Positions 1 through 8,163 of a DNA stretch of 64,000 nt are shown one piece after another. Below the pieces are notes generated by a model that saw only the letters and a list, made by a program, of their open reading frames with translations, ran no database searches and was not told where the DNA came from. Origin of the DNA: Rahnella laticis. Its GTDB lineage: Bacteria; Pseudomonadota; Gammaproteobacteria; Enterobacterales; Enterobacteriaceae. A program made the translations under genes and the position numbers. The stretch's first letter is position 1; each line of letters begins with the position of its first letter. Location of the stretch: NCBI RefSeq assembly GCF_015644585.1, contig NZ_JADOBI010000016.1:1-64000 (forward strand), read 5' to 3'.

Positions 1-91
1 GGGTGCTGCGATGCGAAAGCTGGTTCACCTATGCTACGGCGTGTTGAAAACGGGGCTGCCTTATGATGAAAACTACGCGTTGAGTTGTTGA
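1..91 (+). mobile_element. 3' end of an IS110-family transposase gene, truncated by the window edge
   Basis: Reading from base 2 gives an open frame of 29 residues ending at TGA 89-91. It contains AAMRKLVHLCYGVLK and then PYDENYA, the typical C-terminal tail of IS110/IS1111-group transposases (DEDD-type recombinases). The rest of the element lies left of the window, so its integrity cannot be judged. The bases just after the stop (about 92-111) are probably the right end of the element, because a repeat array starts at 112. IS1111-group elements are known to prefer structured or repeated targets, which fits this position. A transposase fragment rather than an intact element is equally possible. 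Confidence 0.7.
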
Positions 92-111
92 CATTCAAGA
101 CGGTAACTTGC

Positions 112-525
112 GGTCTCGAACCCTCGGTCAGCAAAATTTCTGAGCGCGCCATCTCACCATTCAAAAGAATCGATTCTGATGCTTCTTCGTTTTTCAAAAT
201 AATGAATGGCATGGCAAGGTTGTGAACTAAAAAGCCAGTGGCCGCTTAGGTCTCGAAGCCGCTCGGTTCAGCTGGATTTTGAGCGCGCCATCTCACCATT
301 CAAAAGATTCGATTCTGATGCTTCTTCGTTTTTCTAAATAATGAATGGCATGGCAAGGTTGCGAACTAAAATGCCAGTGGCCGCTTAGGTCTCGAAGCCG
401 CTCCGTTCAGCTGGATTTTGAGCGCGCCATCTCACCATTCAAAAGAATCGATTCTGATGCTTCTTCGTTTTTCAAAATAATAAATGGCATGGCAAGGTTG
501 CGAACTAAAAAGCCAGTGGCCGCTT
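112..525. repeat. three tandem copies of a ~138-bp repeat
   Basis: Copies run about 112-248, 249-387 and 388-525, each starting at GGTCTCGAA. Shared blocks include GAGCGCGCCATCTCACCATT, GATGCTTCTTCGTTTTTC and GGCATGGCAAGGTTG. Copies 1 and 3 hold the perfect 12-bp palindrome AGAATCGATTCT; copy 2 has a one-base change there. Copy 1 differs from the others in its first ~30 bases. Short open frames crossing the array are not maintained between copies, so I read it as non-coding. Confidence 0.85.
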
Positions 526-717
526 TCAAAAATCGCGCCGTATGGAGAGGTGGAAAACCGCGTATCTTTTCGCGCGGTTTGTAACCCGACGGAAGGGAAC
601 CGCGCAGCGGCGGGATTTTGCGGCAATAGCCGGAGTGGCTGAAACAGTGCCAGCCAGCGGCAGCGCGCAGTGAAAGAGCCCGGGATTCTCAAGGGGCGCG
701 GCGACAGGCGCTCCTTG
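526..717. other. non-coding spacer between two repeat arrays
   Basis: No convincing gene is seen. The stretch is GC-rich and holds short self-complementary pieces such as AACCGCG (559-565) facing CGCGGTT (573-579). Overlapping short open frames on the minus strand follow the repeats and show no recognisable protein. Confidence 0.5.
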
Positions 718-835
718 AGGCCAGTTTGGGTGGCAACCCAAGGTCTTGATTTTGACCTGAAGGCCAGTTTGGGTGGCAACCCAAGGTCTTGATTTTGACC
801 TGAAGGCCGCTTTGGACTGCAAGCCCAAGGTCTCA
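718..835. repeat. 43-bp hairpin repeat, two perfect copies and one degenerate copy
   Basis: Perfect copies occupy 718-760 and 761-803; a diverged third starts at 804 and fades near 835. Each unit contains two small dyads: TTGGGT/ACCCAA around a 4-base loop, and AGGTC/GACCT around an 8-base loop. This resembles REP-like palindromic units found between enterobacterial genes. It lies 113 bp upstream of yghU and could be transcribed into its leader. The 836-947 remainder holds the probable yghU promoter, but I could not assign boxes with confidence. Confidence 0.8.
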
Positions 836-947
836 CCCCAAAGGCATCGCCTTAACTCCTCCAGGGCACATTCTCAGCGTCACGCTGCATTTTCTCCTGC
901 TAGACTTTTGAGTCTTAAACACCCTTAAATGCAGACGGAGCATCCTC

Positions 948-1799
948 ATGTCAGAACAATACCAACCGCCTAAAGTCTGGACCTGGAATAAAGACGAAGT
1001 CAGCAAGTTCTCAAACATCAACCGCCCGATTGCAGGCCCGACTCACGAGGAAACGCTGCCGGTCGGCAAACACCCGTTGCAGCTGTATTCTCTGGGTACA
1101 CCGAACGGCCAGAAAGTGACGATCCTTCTGGAAGAGTTGCTGGCGCTGGGCGAAAGCGGTGCGGAGTACGATGCGCATTTGATCCGCATTAATGAAGGCG
1201 ATCAGTTCTCCAGCGGCTTTGTCGATGTGAACCCGAATTCGAAGATCCCCGCACTGCTGGACAACTCGGCTAAACCGCCCATCCGCGTATTTGAATCCGG
1301 CAATATCCTGCTGTATCTGGCGGAGAAGTTCGGTCAGTTCCTGCCGAAAGATCTCGCGGGACGTACTGAAACCCTGAACTGGCTGTTCTGGCTACAAGGC
1401 TCCGCGCCGTATCTCGGCGGCGGTTTCGGCCACTTTTATCATTACGCGCCGGTCAAAATCGAATACGCAATCAACCGTTTTACGATGGAAGCCAAGCGTC
1501 AGCTCGACGTGCTGGACAGACAACTGGCCGATCACCGCTTTATTGCCGGTGAAGAATACACGATTGCCGATATCGCCATTTTCACCTGGTACGGCAGCCT
1601 CGCGCAGGGCGGCCTGTACGAATCCGCTGAGTTCCTGGATATCCAGTCCTACAAAAACTTCCAGCGCTGGGCGGCGGAAGTGGCAGATCGTCCGGCAGTC
1701 AAACGCGGCCGTATCGTTAACCGCACCTGGGGCGAGCCGGATCAGCAACTGGCAGAACGCCATGACGCATCAGATTTTGATGATAAACTGAAATCCTGA
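948..1799 (+). CDS. yghU: glutathione S-transferase-like disulfide-bond oxidoreductase YghU
   Basis: The 283-residue product is close to E. coli YghU (288 residues), a GST-fold enzyme of the Nu class with glutathione-dependent disulfide reductase and organic peroxide reductase activity. An N-terminal extension (~1-40) precedes a thioredoxin-like GST domain (QLYSLGTPNGQKVTILLEE, NPNSKIPALLD) and an all-helical C-terminal GST domain (ADHRFIAGEEYTIADIAIF). The start at 948 follows ACGGAG at suitable spacing and matches the known MSE..YQPPKVW N-terminus. It converges on yghX across a shared terminator. The protein is expected in the cytoplasm. Confidence 0.95.
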   Translation: MSEQYQPPKVWTWNKDEVSKFSNINRPIAGPTHEETLPVGKHPLQLYSLGTPNGQKVTILLEELLALGESGAEYDAHLIRINEGDQFSSGFVDVNPNSKIPALLDNSAKPPIRVFESGNILLYLAEKFGQFLPKDLAGRTETLNWLFWLQGSAPYLGGGFGHFYHYAPVKIEYAINRFTMEAKRQLDVLDRQLADHRFIAGEEYTIADIAIFTWYGSLAQGGLYESAEFLDIQSYKNFQRWAAEVADRPAVKRGRIVNRTWGEPDQQLAERHDASDFDDKLKS

Positions 1800-1826
1800 T
1801 CCATAGCGGTTGAGTCAGAATGCAAA

Positions 1827-1851
1827 AAGGGCAGGATCCAATCCTGCCCTT
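1827..1851. terminator. bidirectional terminator between yghU and yghX
   Basis: A perfect 11-bp inverted repeat (AAGGGCAGGAT / ATCCTGCCCTT) with a 3-base loop. It has A residues to the left and a T-containing stretch to the right, so it can serve both convergent genes. Confidence 0.8.
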
Positions 1852-1856
1852 CTCAT

Positions 1857-2765
1857 TTATGCCGTTTCAGTCTGCGGGTCGAGGTACTTTTTAAACCAGG
1901 CGATGGTGCGTTCCCACGCGAGATCGGCTGCCGCTTTGTCATAGCGCGGGGTCGAATCATTGTGGAATCCGTGGTTTACGCCGGGATACACATACCCTTC
2001 ATACACTTTATCGTTCGCCTTGAGCGCAGCCTCATAAGCTGGCCAGCCGTCGGTAATCGGCTTATCCAGCTCGGCGTAGTGCAGCAATAACGGCGCTTTG
2101 ATGCGCGGCACGTCTTCGGCTTTTGGCTGACGTCCGTAAAACGGCACCGCCGCCGCCAGCTCCGGGTATGCCACCGCAGCCGCATTCGCCACGCCACCGC
2201 CATAACAGAAACCGGTAATACCCACTTTTCCGGTGCCCGTTTCGTGGTGCATCAGAAATTCCACGGCGGCAAAAAAGTCATTCATCAGCTTAGCCGGATC
2301 CACTTTCTGCTGAAGCTCGCGGCCTTTCTCATCATTCCCCGGATAACCGCCGACAGAACTCAGGCCGTCCGGTGCCAGTGCCACAAATCCGGCTTTCGCC
2401 ACGCGGCGCGCAACATCTTCGATGTACGGATTCAGGCCCCGGTTTTCATGCACCACCACCACACCCGGCACTTTCCCCGTGGCTTTGGCCGGACGCACAA
2501 GATAGGCTTTTACGCTGCCGTGCCCCTGCGGAGACGGATACTGAATATATTCCGCCACAATATCGGGGTCGGTAAATTGCACCTGTTCAGCGTAGGCATA
2601 GTTGGGCGTCATCAGCGTGGAGAGCGCGGCCAGCGACAGGCCACCCGCCACAAATTTTGCCGAGAGATCGAGAAACTCGCGTTTGGTCATTTTGCCGTGA
2701 ACATAAAAATCAAAGTATTCGAGCAGTTCTGGCGGAAAATCTTTAGCTGTCATTCGCGTCATCAT
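1857..2765 (-). CDS. yghX: dienelactone hydrolase-family protein (YghX-like)
   Basis: The 302-residue alpha/beta hydrolase belongs to the dienelactone hydrolase family. An N-terminal segment ([19 protein letters not shown]) resembles a Tat-like or hydrophobic leader. The catalytic triad is visible: nucleophile Cys in GFCYGGG, Asp in YAELDKPI and His in GVNHGFHND. It is intact here, whereas the K-12 yghX locus is generally annotated as disrupted. AAGGAG lies 5 bases before the first of two adjacent ATG codons (2765 and 2762). The natural substrate is unknown. Pairing with yghU is also seen in E. coli. Confidence 0.88.
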   Translation of the reverse strand: MMTRMTAKDFPPELLEYFDFYVHGKMTKREFLDLSAKFVAGGLSLAALSTLMTPNYAYAEQVQFTDPDIVAEYIQYPSPQGHGSVKAYLVRPAKATGKVPGVVVVHENRGLNPYIEDVARRVAKAGFVALAPDGLSSVGGYPGNDEKGRELQQKVDPAKLMNDFFAAVEFLMHHETGTGKVGITGFCYGGGVANAAAVAYPELAAAVPFYGRQPKAEDVPRIKAPLLLHYAELDKPITDGWPAYEAALKANDKVYEGYVYPGVNHGFHNDSTPRYDKAAADLAWERTIAWFKKYLDPQTETA

Positions 2766-2918
2766 CAGGCTCCTTTCCGGAAAATTTAAGACTAAATAAT
2801 GGTCTGATTTTGACTATTTTGTAAACTGATTGTGAAATTGGATTTCAATCCATCGCCGCGCAACCGGCTTTTGGCTTGGGAAAGTGGTAAACTACAGTTT
2901 AAAAAATGGGAGTGGAAA

Positions 2919-3923
2919 ATGAGTCGTAAACTTAAGGAAACCGTGAAAATTCACTTCATTGAATGGAACTCAGAATACGAAAGAATGATGACTTCCTCTC
3001 TCAGCAAAGACTTTCCGGTCTTTGAGATTTATCGGGTTAAACAACATTTCAAGTCTATTCAGCGGTTATTGCCGGGAAAACACCTAAAACTGTGGCACAG
3101 AAAAATAAAAAATGTGATCAAATTTCGTCACGTTAAGAAAAACGACATTATTATTTGCAATGGCTACAGTGCTTTTCTTTTACTTGACCTGTTAACCTCC
3201 CTACATTGTAAAAAAATACTCGTCTTGCGAGACTCAGTTGAGGCGCTGACGTCAAAACGGCGCCGCCTGAAATTACTGTCTGATGATGAAAACTATTTAA
3301 GCAGAGTGAATTCCGTCTTTGATGTCATATACAGTTTCGACCCCGCTGATTGCCTGAAATATGGTTTGTCTCCTGTGGATCAATTTTTACCTTTTACTCA
3401 CAATGAGATCCGGTTACAAACTGAAAAACAAGACGTTGAAAAAACTCACTTATCCTGCTTCTATGTTGGCGGTTACGATGAATATCGTGCCAGCCTTATC
3501 AGACAACTTACGCCACTATTGCAAACCAATAATTGCCATCCTGAGTTTTATCTTGTTACAGATAAACAGGAAACCTATGATTATCCTTCTCTATGTATTA
3601 ATGAAAAGCTGACTTACAAAAAAAATATTGAGAAAATAAAACATTCAAATATCATTTTGGAAATAAATAAACCGGGTCAAACGGGGTTAACATTGCGCGC
3701 TCTTGAAGCGATGGCTTTCAATAAAAAACTCATTACCAACAATGCGTCTATAAAGAATCACGATTTCTATCACCCTGACAGAATTTTTATTTGGGGAGAA
3801 GATCATCCCGCTCAGATGCCTGATTTTATCGCATGCCCTGTTCCCGACATTGATATAAACTTGCTGAAAAAATATTGTGCCGATGGAATGTTAAAAACTC
3901 TGCTGGGAAATGCGCTAAAATAA
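2919..3923 (+). CDS. putative glycosyltransferase-like protein (LPS/capsule type)
   Basis: A 334-residue product not recognised at family level with certainty. I chose ATG 2919 because GGGAG lies 6 bases before it; an in-frame start at 2832 has no ribosome-binding site. The C-terminal third has GQTGLTLRALEAMAFNKKLI followed by a Tyr/Asp-rich stretch, a pattern typical of GT-B-like lipopolysaccharide or capsule transferases that pick up nucleotide sugar near a conserved Glu. There is no signal peptide or membrane span. The gene is visibly richer in A+T than its neighbours, with many AAA/ATT codons, which suggests horizontal transfer. No other surface-polysaccharide gene is adjacent, so it is an orphan. 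Confidence 0.55.
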   Translation: MSRKLKETVKIHFIEWNSEYERMMTSSLSKDFPVFEIYRVKQHFKSIQRLLPGKHLKLWHRKIKNVIKFRHVKKNDIIICNGYSAFLLLDLLTSLHCKKILVLRDSVEALTSKRRRLKLLSDDENYLSRVNSVFDVIYSFDPADCLKYGLSPVDQFLPFTHNEIRLQTEKQDVEKTHLSCFYVGGYDEYRASLIRQLTPLLQTNNCHPEFYLVTDKQETYDYPSLCINEKLTYKKNIEKIKHSNIILEINKPGQTGLTLRALEAMAFNKKLITNNASIKNHDFYHPDRIFIWGEDHPAQMPDFIACPVPDIDINLLKKYCADGMLKTLLGNALK

Positions 3924-3947
3924 ATCCCATATAATAAAGGAGAGACT

Positions 3948-4148
3948 ATGAACAACAATCTCGCAGGTCTTACTCAGGAAGAAATGGAAAAAGTGAGCGC
4001 AGGGCTGGCGGCCGGAACCGTCGCCGTGCGCGAGCGCAATAACCTTCCCGTCAACGCACAAGAAGTTGAGATGGAACAGCCGGAACATCTGCGTGAATAC
4101 TTTCGCGAGCGTCTGGAACACTACCGCAGCCAGCCCGCTAAAAAGTAA
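3948..4148 (+). CDS. holE: DNA polymerase III theta subunit (HolE-like)
   Basis: A 66-residue protein matching HolE along its length: [19 protein letters not shown], then [11 protein letters not shown] and [18 protein letters not shown], all hallmark theta-subunit segments. Theta binds the epsilon proofreading exonuclease in the polymerase III core and mildly stabilises it. E. coli HolE is 76 residues; this one lacks most of the C-terminal tail. AAAGGAG sits 7 bases before the ATG. It follows the orphan glycosyltransferase gene by 24 bp and may be cotranscribed with it, an unusual setting for holE. Confidence 0.85.
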   Translation: MNNNLAGLTQEEMEKVSAGLAAGTVAVRERNNLPVNAQEVEMEQPEHLREYFRERLEHYRSQPAKK

Positions 4149-4154
4149 AATCCG

Positions 4155-5036
4155 TTACTGCCCGGTGGCGAAAAAACCGGTGATGGCATCAGTCAGATAC
4201 CTCGCCGGTTCGCCCGGCTGTATCTGGCTCTGATGCAGAGTGATACCGATTTCGCCCGGCGCGGGTAAATCCTCCAGAACCTTCAGGGCTGCCGGTCTGC
4301 CAAAGTCCGTCCGTAAAGTAATTCCCAAACCGGCGGACAACGCCGCCCAAATCCCGCCCAGACTGCGGCTGGTAAACGCAATCCGCCACGGGATCCCCGC
4401 TTTATCCAGCGCCGCCGTTGCGGCACTTCGCATCAGACACGGCGCTTCAAAAACCAGTAAAGGCAGCGGTTCACCGGTTTCCAGATAATGCGCCAGTGAG
4501 AAATTTTGCGGACCAATCCAGCGCAGCGGAATGCGGCCCAGCGCCCGGCTGGTCGGGAAAAGCGGGACGTCATCCGCCTGCCAGCACACCGCCAGATCGA
4601 ATTCGTTATGCCGGATCCCGTCGAGCAATTGCTGATTGCGCGTGATGCTGGCGGAGAGCTGCACCTGCGGATGCGCGCGGGTAAACGTGCCGAGAATGGA
4701 CGGTAACAGCGCCTCGCCGAAATCTTCCTGCATACCGAGATGAATGCTGCCACTCAGCGTGCTGGCCGATAACGCCGCGCTGGCTTCGTCGTTGAGGCTC
4801 AAAATCCGCCGCGCATAACTGAGCATGACTTCGCCCTGCGCAGTCAGAATCAGATGCCTTCCGGCTTTTTGCACCAGCTCCGTACCTGCCTGCTGTTCCA
4901 GCTTTTTCAGCTGTGCGCTGACCGCCGATGTCGAGCGCCCGAGGCGATCTGCCGCCAGCACAAAACTTCCCAGTTCGATGCCGGTGACAAAACTGCGCAG
5001 CGCTTCTGCATCAAAAGTTACCGGTCGTTTTGCCAC
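4155..5036 (-). CDS. LysR-family transcriptional regulator
   Basis: A 293-residue LysR-type regulator. The N-terminal winged helix-turn-helix is clear (LRSFVTGIELGSFVLAADRLGRSTSAVSAQLKKLEQQ in two overlapping motifs), followed by a two-lobed effector-binding domain (IHLGMQEDFGEALLPSILGTF onwards). It is divergent from the carboxymuconolactone decarboxylase-like and tautomerase genes, with 106 bp between the starts, the usual arrangement for a LysR regulator and its target. The interval holds an AT-rich TTTTCGATATTAAGGATAAT segment that could be the shared operator/promoter. The effector is unknown. It converges on holE with only 6 bp between the stops. Confidence 0.85.
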   Translation of the reverse strand: MAKRPVTFDAEALRSFVTGIELGSFVLAADRLGRSTSAVSAQLKKLEQQAGTELVQKAGRHLILTAQGEVMLSYARRILSLNDEASAALSASTLSGSIHLGMQEDFGEALLPSILGTFTRAHPQVQLSASITRNQQLLDGIRHNEFDLAVCWQADDVPLFPTSRALGRIPLRWIGPQNFSLAHYLETGEPLPLLVFEAPCLMRSAATAALDKAGIPWRIAFTSRSLGGIWAALSAGLGITLRTDFGRPAALKVLEDLPAPGEIGITLHQSQIQPGEPARYLTDAITGFFATGQ

Positions 5037-5142
5037 GTTTAATCATCCCGTTTTTATGGATTAATACTGCTGATATTTTCGATATTAAGGATAATCATAA
5101 CGCCTTATGCTCCTTTTTCACACCTGCGAAAAGGAACCTGAA

Positions 5143-5469
5143 ATGAGCACCAAGACCTCCTCCCCGATGCTGCCGCCTGAAACCATGACGCGCCTGACGC
5201 CAAAACTCGCGCAGGTAACTGAACAGGTTTTATTTGGTGACCTGTGGCAACGAAGCGAGCTGCCTGCGCGTGACCGCAGCCTGATTACCGTCGCCGCGCT
5301 GATTGCGCTGAACCGCACCGAACAGCTGCCGTTTCATCTGGATCTGGCGGTTAAAAATGGTGTGACGCACAGCGAGCTGAGCGAAGTGATCACGCATCTG
5401 GCGTTTTATGCCGGATGGCCCGCCGCCGCTTCCGCGCTGACCCGTTTCGCAGCGCTCGACCCGCAATAA
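5143..5469 (+). CDS. carboxymuconolactone decarboxylase-family protein
   Basis: A 108-residue all-helical protein of the CMD/AhpD superfamily, recognised from RDRSLITVAALIALNRTEQL, the HLDLAVKNGVTHSELSEV segment and THLAFYAGWPAA. It lacks the CxxC pair of AhpD-type peroxidase reductants, so it is more like small stand-alone CMD proteins often linked to quinone or aldehyde metabolism. ATG 5143 is preferred over 5107 because AAAAGGAA lies 8 bases before it and homologues start here. It is followed 15 bp later by the tautomerase gene, very likely in one operon controlled by the divergent LysR gene. Confidence 0.85.
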   Translation: MSTKTSSPMLPPETMTRLTPKLAQVTEQVLFGDLWQRSELPARDRSLITVAALIALNRTEQLPFHLDLAVKNGVTHSELSEVITHLAFYAGWPAAASALTRFAALDPQ

Positions 5470-5484
5470 CAGAGGAAAATCATC

Positions 5485-5883
5485 ATGCCGTTTACTCGAA
5501 TTTCAATCCCTGAACACCGCCTTGAAAGCTGGCAAAACACGATTTCTACTGTTTTGCAGGACGCGCTGGTCACTACGTTTTCCGTTCCCAAAGACGACTG
5601 TTTCCAGCTGTTTGAACCGGCAAGCCACGGCCAGCGGGTAATCAACCCCACGTATCTGGCAGGCCCGGACAGCCGTCGTTCAGACGATTTCCTGCTGTTC
5701 CACATCACGGCCGGGAAGCCCCGAAATACCGAACAGAAAAGCGCGCTGTACCGTTATCTGAATGAAAGATTGCACACGGAAATCGGCATCGATCCGACGG
5801 ATATCATGATTGTGGTGAATTTCACCCAGCCGGAAGACTGGTCATTCAGCCACGGTGATGTCTTTCACGTAACAGACAGATAA
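5485..5883 (+). CDS. tautomerase-family protein
   Basis: A 132-residue member of the 4-oxalocrotonate tautomerase/MIF superfamily (Tautomerase_2-like). Pro2, the catalytic base after removal of Met1, is present (MPFTRISI). The double beta-alpha-beta arrangement shows in DALVTTFSVPKDDCFQLFE and YRYLNERLHTEIGIDPTDIMIVV. AGAGGAA lies 8 bases before the start. Together with the CMD-like gene upstream it suggests a small detoxification or aromatic-degradation operon. The substrate cannot be deduced. Confidence 0.85.
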   Translation: MPFTRISIPEHRLESWQNTISTVLQDALVTTFSVPKDDCFQLFEPASHGQRVINPTYLAGPDSRRSDDFLLFHITAGKPRNTEQKSALYRYLNERLHTEIGIDPTDIMIVVNFTQPEDWSFSHGDVFHVTDR

Positions 5884-5910
5884 GTGACTGAGGTTATTTG
5901 CAGAAATAAA

Positions 5911-5937
5911 AAAGCCCTGAATCTGTCTCAGGGCTTT
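5911..5937. terminator. bidirectional terminator between the tautomerase gene and fhlA
   Basis: Perfect 10-bp arms AAAGCCCTGA / TCAGGGCTTT around a 7-base loop, with A-rich and T-rich flanks on either side. It lies between two convergent genes. Confidence 0.85.
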
Positions 5938-5979
5938 GTTCTTTATTTCACTCAATGACTTTACGTCATTCAGAAAGGA

Positions 5980-8073
5980 TCAGTGTGCCGCGATGCCTAA
6001 CTTTTTCATGCGTGACAGTAAGGTGGTGCGCTTTAACCCCAGACGCTGCGCGGCTCCGCGCGGCCCGGCGACCACACCGTTGGTTTCTTTCAGGACGGCA
6101 ATAATACGCTCGCGCTCGTCATCTTCGTTCAACTGCGGCGCAGGTTCAGAGAATGCTGGCGCGGCAACCGGAGCCACCGGCAGCGGATAATTCAGCTCGG
6201 GAAGTTGCAGGTCCAGCACCGTTCCGCGCGTCAGAAGCACGGCACGTTCGATGACGTTTTCCAGCTCACGGACATTCCCCGGCCACGGCATGCGGCTCAG
6301 CAGACGCAATGTTTCCGCCGGAATGCTGTCGATGGTACGCTTCATTCGCTTGGCGATTTTGTAGGTCAGGAATTTCACCAGTTGCGGAATATCTTCCGGC
6401 CGTTCGCGCAGCGGCGGGATCACAATCGGGAAAACGTTCAGCCGGTAATACAGGTCACTGCGGAATTCTTTGTCGGCCACCATTTGCCGCAGGTCGCGGT
6501 TGGTCGCGGCAATCATGCGCACGTTCACCGAGATCAGCTTGTTGCCGCCTACCCTTTCAAATTCACGCTCCTGCAAAATACGCAGCAATTTAGGTTGCAG
6601 CTCAAGCGGGATTTCCCCGACTTCATCGAGGAACAGCGTGCCCTGATCGGCCAGCTCAAAACGCCCCATACGCTGGGCGGTCGCGCCGGTGAACGAGCCT
6701 TTTTCATGACCAAACAGGTCACTTTCCATCAGCCCGGCGGGCATTGCCGCGCAGTTCATTTTGACCATCCGCTGATCGCGGCGATCCCCGAGGTTATGTA
6801 TCGCTCTGGCGATCAGTTCTTTGCCGGTGCCCGTTTCACCAAGGATCAGCACGGAACAGTCGCTTTTCGCCACGATCTCAACCTGTTTAAGCACCGCCGA
6901 CATGCCCGGACTGCGCCCGACGATGTCGCTGAAATCCGGGTTATTGCTGTTTATCTGCTCAGTCAGATACAGGTTTTCGTGTTGCAGTTTTTCCTTCAGG
7001 CTTTTGATTTCCTGATAGGCCAGCGCGTTGTCCACCGCAATGGCAATACGCTCGGCGATTTGCTGTAAAACCCGGAGGTTGGCGGAATTGAAATTATCCG
7101 GCTGGCACTGCGCCAGTTTGAGAACACCCAGCGTTTTATGCCCGAAACGCAGCGGCAGAATGCACAACGTTTTGGTCTGATCGCGCCACAACAGCTGGAA
7201 CAGCGTGCTTTCGTCGTCCTCCGGTTCGTCGGAAGGCCGCACGTTGGTCAGCAACATTTCGCCGTTTTTCATCACCTGCTGTTCCAGCGATCCCGCCAGC
7301 GTCATGCGCGTTTGTTCGCGCTCTGCGACATGCGTTTGCACATAATGTGTGGCGTAAACGCTGGCCTGTTCGCTGTCTTTGTCGGCATCGCACAGCACGA
7401 TGCTGATGGCGTTGATGTGGAAAAAGTGATGAATGGTTTTGGCGATTTCGCCGGTCAGTTCGTCGAGATCAAGCTTGGAAAGCACCGCATTGGTGATGTC
7501 CACCAGAATACGGAAATCGTCACGTTCGTGGCGCAGCAGCGATTGCTGAAGCAGCGCGTTTTCGCGCAGTTTAATCTGTTCAACCGCAATCGCCGCCAGC
7601 ATGCAAAGTTCGTGCAGCCCGTTTTTATCTTCTTCGCTGAACGGTGCCGCGTGCTGACGGGTAAATTCACAACCGCCCAGCAGGCCGGAAGCCGCCAGCA
7701 GCGGCACCAGACAGTAATCGGTAAACGCCGGATACAGGTTGAGCGCGGCCAGCTGCGGGTAGCGCAAATGCAGCGCATCGCTGCGCCAGACCTGCGTTTT
7801 CGGATTGCTGAGCAATGCATGCACCGGCCCGGTGGCGAGCAGGGTTTCGTCTTCGTAACTTACCGGCTGATGATGCGGATCGATGCCGTAAAAACTGACG
7901 CGTTCGCTGCTGCTGTCAAACAGCACCAGCGTCACCGATTCTGCGATACCGGCACTCTGCACCACCTGGGTCAGGGTTTCCAGCAGCGAGGTCATGGTCT
8001 GTTGCAGCAGCAGTGTGCGCGTCAGTTCCAGCAATCCTTTGTGTTTTGTCGTGCTCATGGTTGCACTCTGCAT
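5980..8073 (-). CDS. fhlA: formate hydrogenlyase transcriptional activator FhlA
   Basis: A 697-residue sigma-54 activator aligned with E. coli FhlA over its whole length. Two GAF-type sensory regions (roughly 1-180 and 190-350; formate sensing in E. coli) precede the AAA+ domain with Walker A GETGTGKE, Walker B LFLDEVGEIP and the sigma-54-contact loop GSFTGA (E. coli has GAFTGA). A Fis-type helix-turn-helix ends the protein (AAQRLGLKRTTLLSRMKKLGI). The 8073 start aligns residue for residue with E. coli, although a second ATG at 8058 also has a plausible ribosome-binding site. It lies downstream of hypABCDE, as in E. coli, 90 bp after hypE. It should activate the three sigma-54 promoters of this island. 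Confidence 0.96.
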   Translation of the reverse strand: MQSATMSTTKHKGLLELTRTLLLQQTMTSLLETLTQVVQSAGIAESVTLVLFDSSSERVSFYGIDPHHQPVSYEDETLLATGPVHALLSNPKTQVWRSDALHLRYPQLAALNLYPAFTDYCLVPLLAASGLLGGCEFTRQHAAPFSEEDKNGLHELCMLAAIAVEQIKLRENALLQQSLLRHERDDFRILVDITNAVLSKLDLDELTGEIAKTIHHFFHINAISIVLCDADKDSEQASVYATHYVQTHVAEREQTRMTLAGSLEQQVMKNGEMLLTNVRPSDEPEDDESTLFQLLWRDQTKTLCILPLRFGHKTLGVLKLAQCQPDNFNSANLRVLQQIAERIAIAVDNALAYQEIKSLKEKLQHENLYLTEQINSNNPDFSDIVGRSPGMSAVLKQVEIVAKSDCSVLILGETGTGKELIARAIHNLGDRRDQRMVKMNCAAMPAGLMESDLFGHEKGSFTGATAQRMGRFELADQGTLFLDEVGEIPLELQPKLLRILQEREFERVGGNKLISVNVRMIAATNRDLRQMVADKEFRSDLYYRLNVFPIVIPPLRERPEDIPQLVKFLTYKIAKRMKRTIDSIPAETLRLLSRMPWPGNVRELENVIERAVLLTRGTVLDLQLPELNYPLPVAPVAAPAFSEPAPQLNEDDERERIIAVLKETNGVVAGPRGAAQRLGLKRTTLLSRMKKLGIAAH

Positions 8074-8163
8074 ATAGCGTTAGCTCTGGATAACGTAGTT
8101 TCTGAAAAAAGGGCAATACGGAAAAGTCTACCCCTTTCGTGGGACTCAGCCCCCCTGATGAGA

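Noticed and set aside
112-525. Possible CRISPR array
   Set aside because: The copies are ~138 bp and directly adjacent with no unique spacers, and no cas gene is present.
345-836. Short open frames on both strands across the repeat arrays (79, 134 and 100 codons)
   Set aside because: They follow the tandem repeats, have no ribosome-binding sites and no recognisable protein content; copies of the repeat do not keep the frame.
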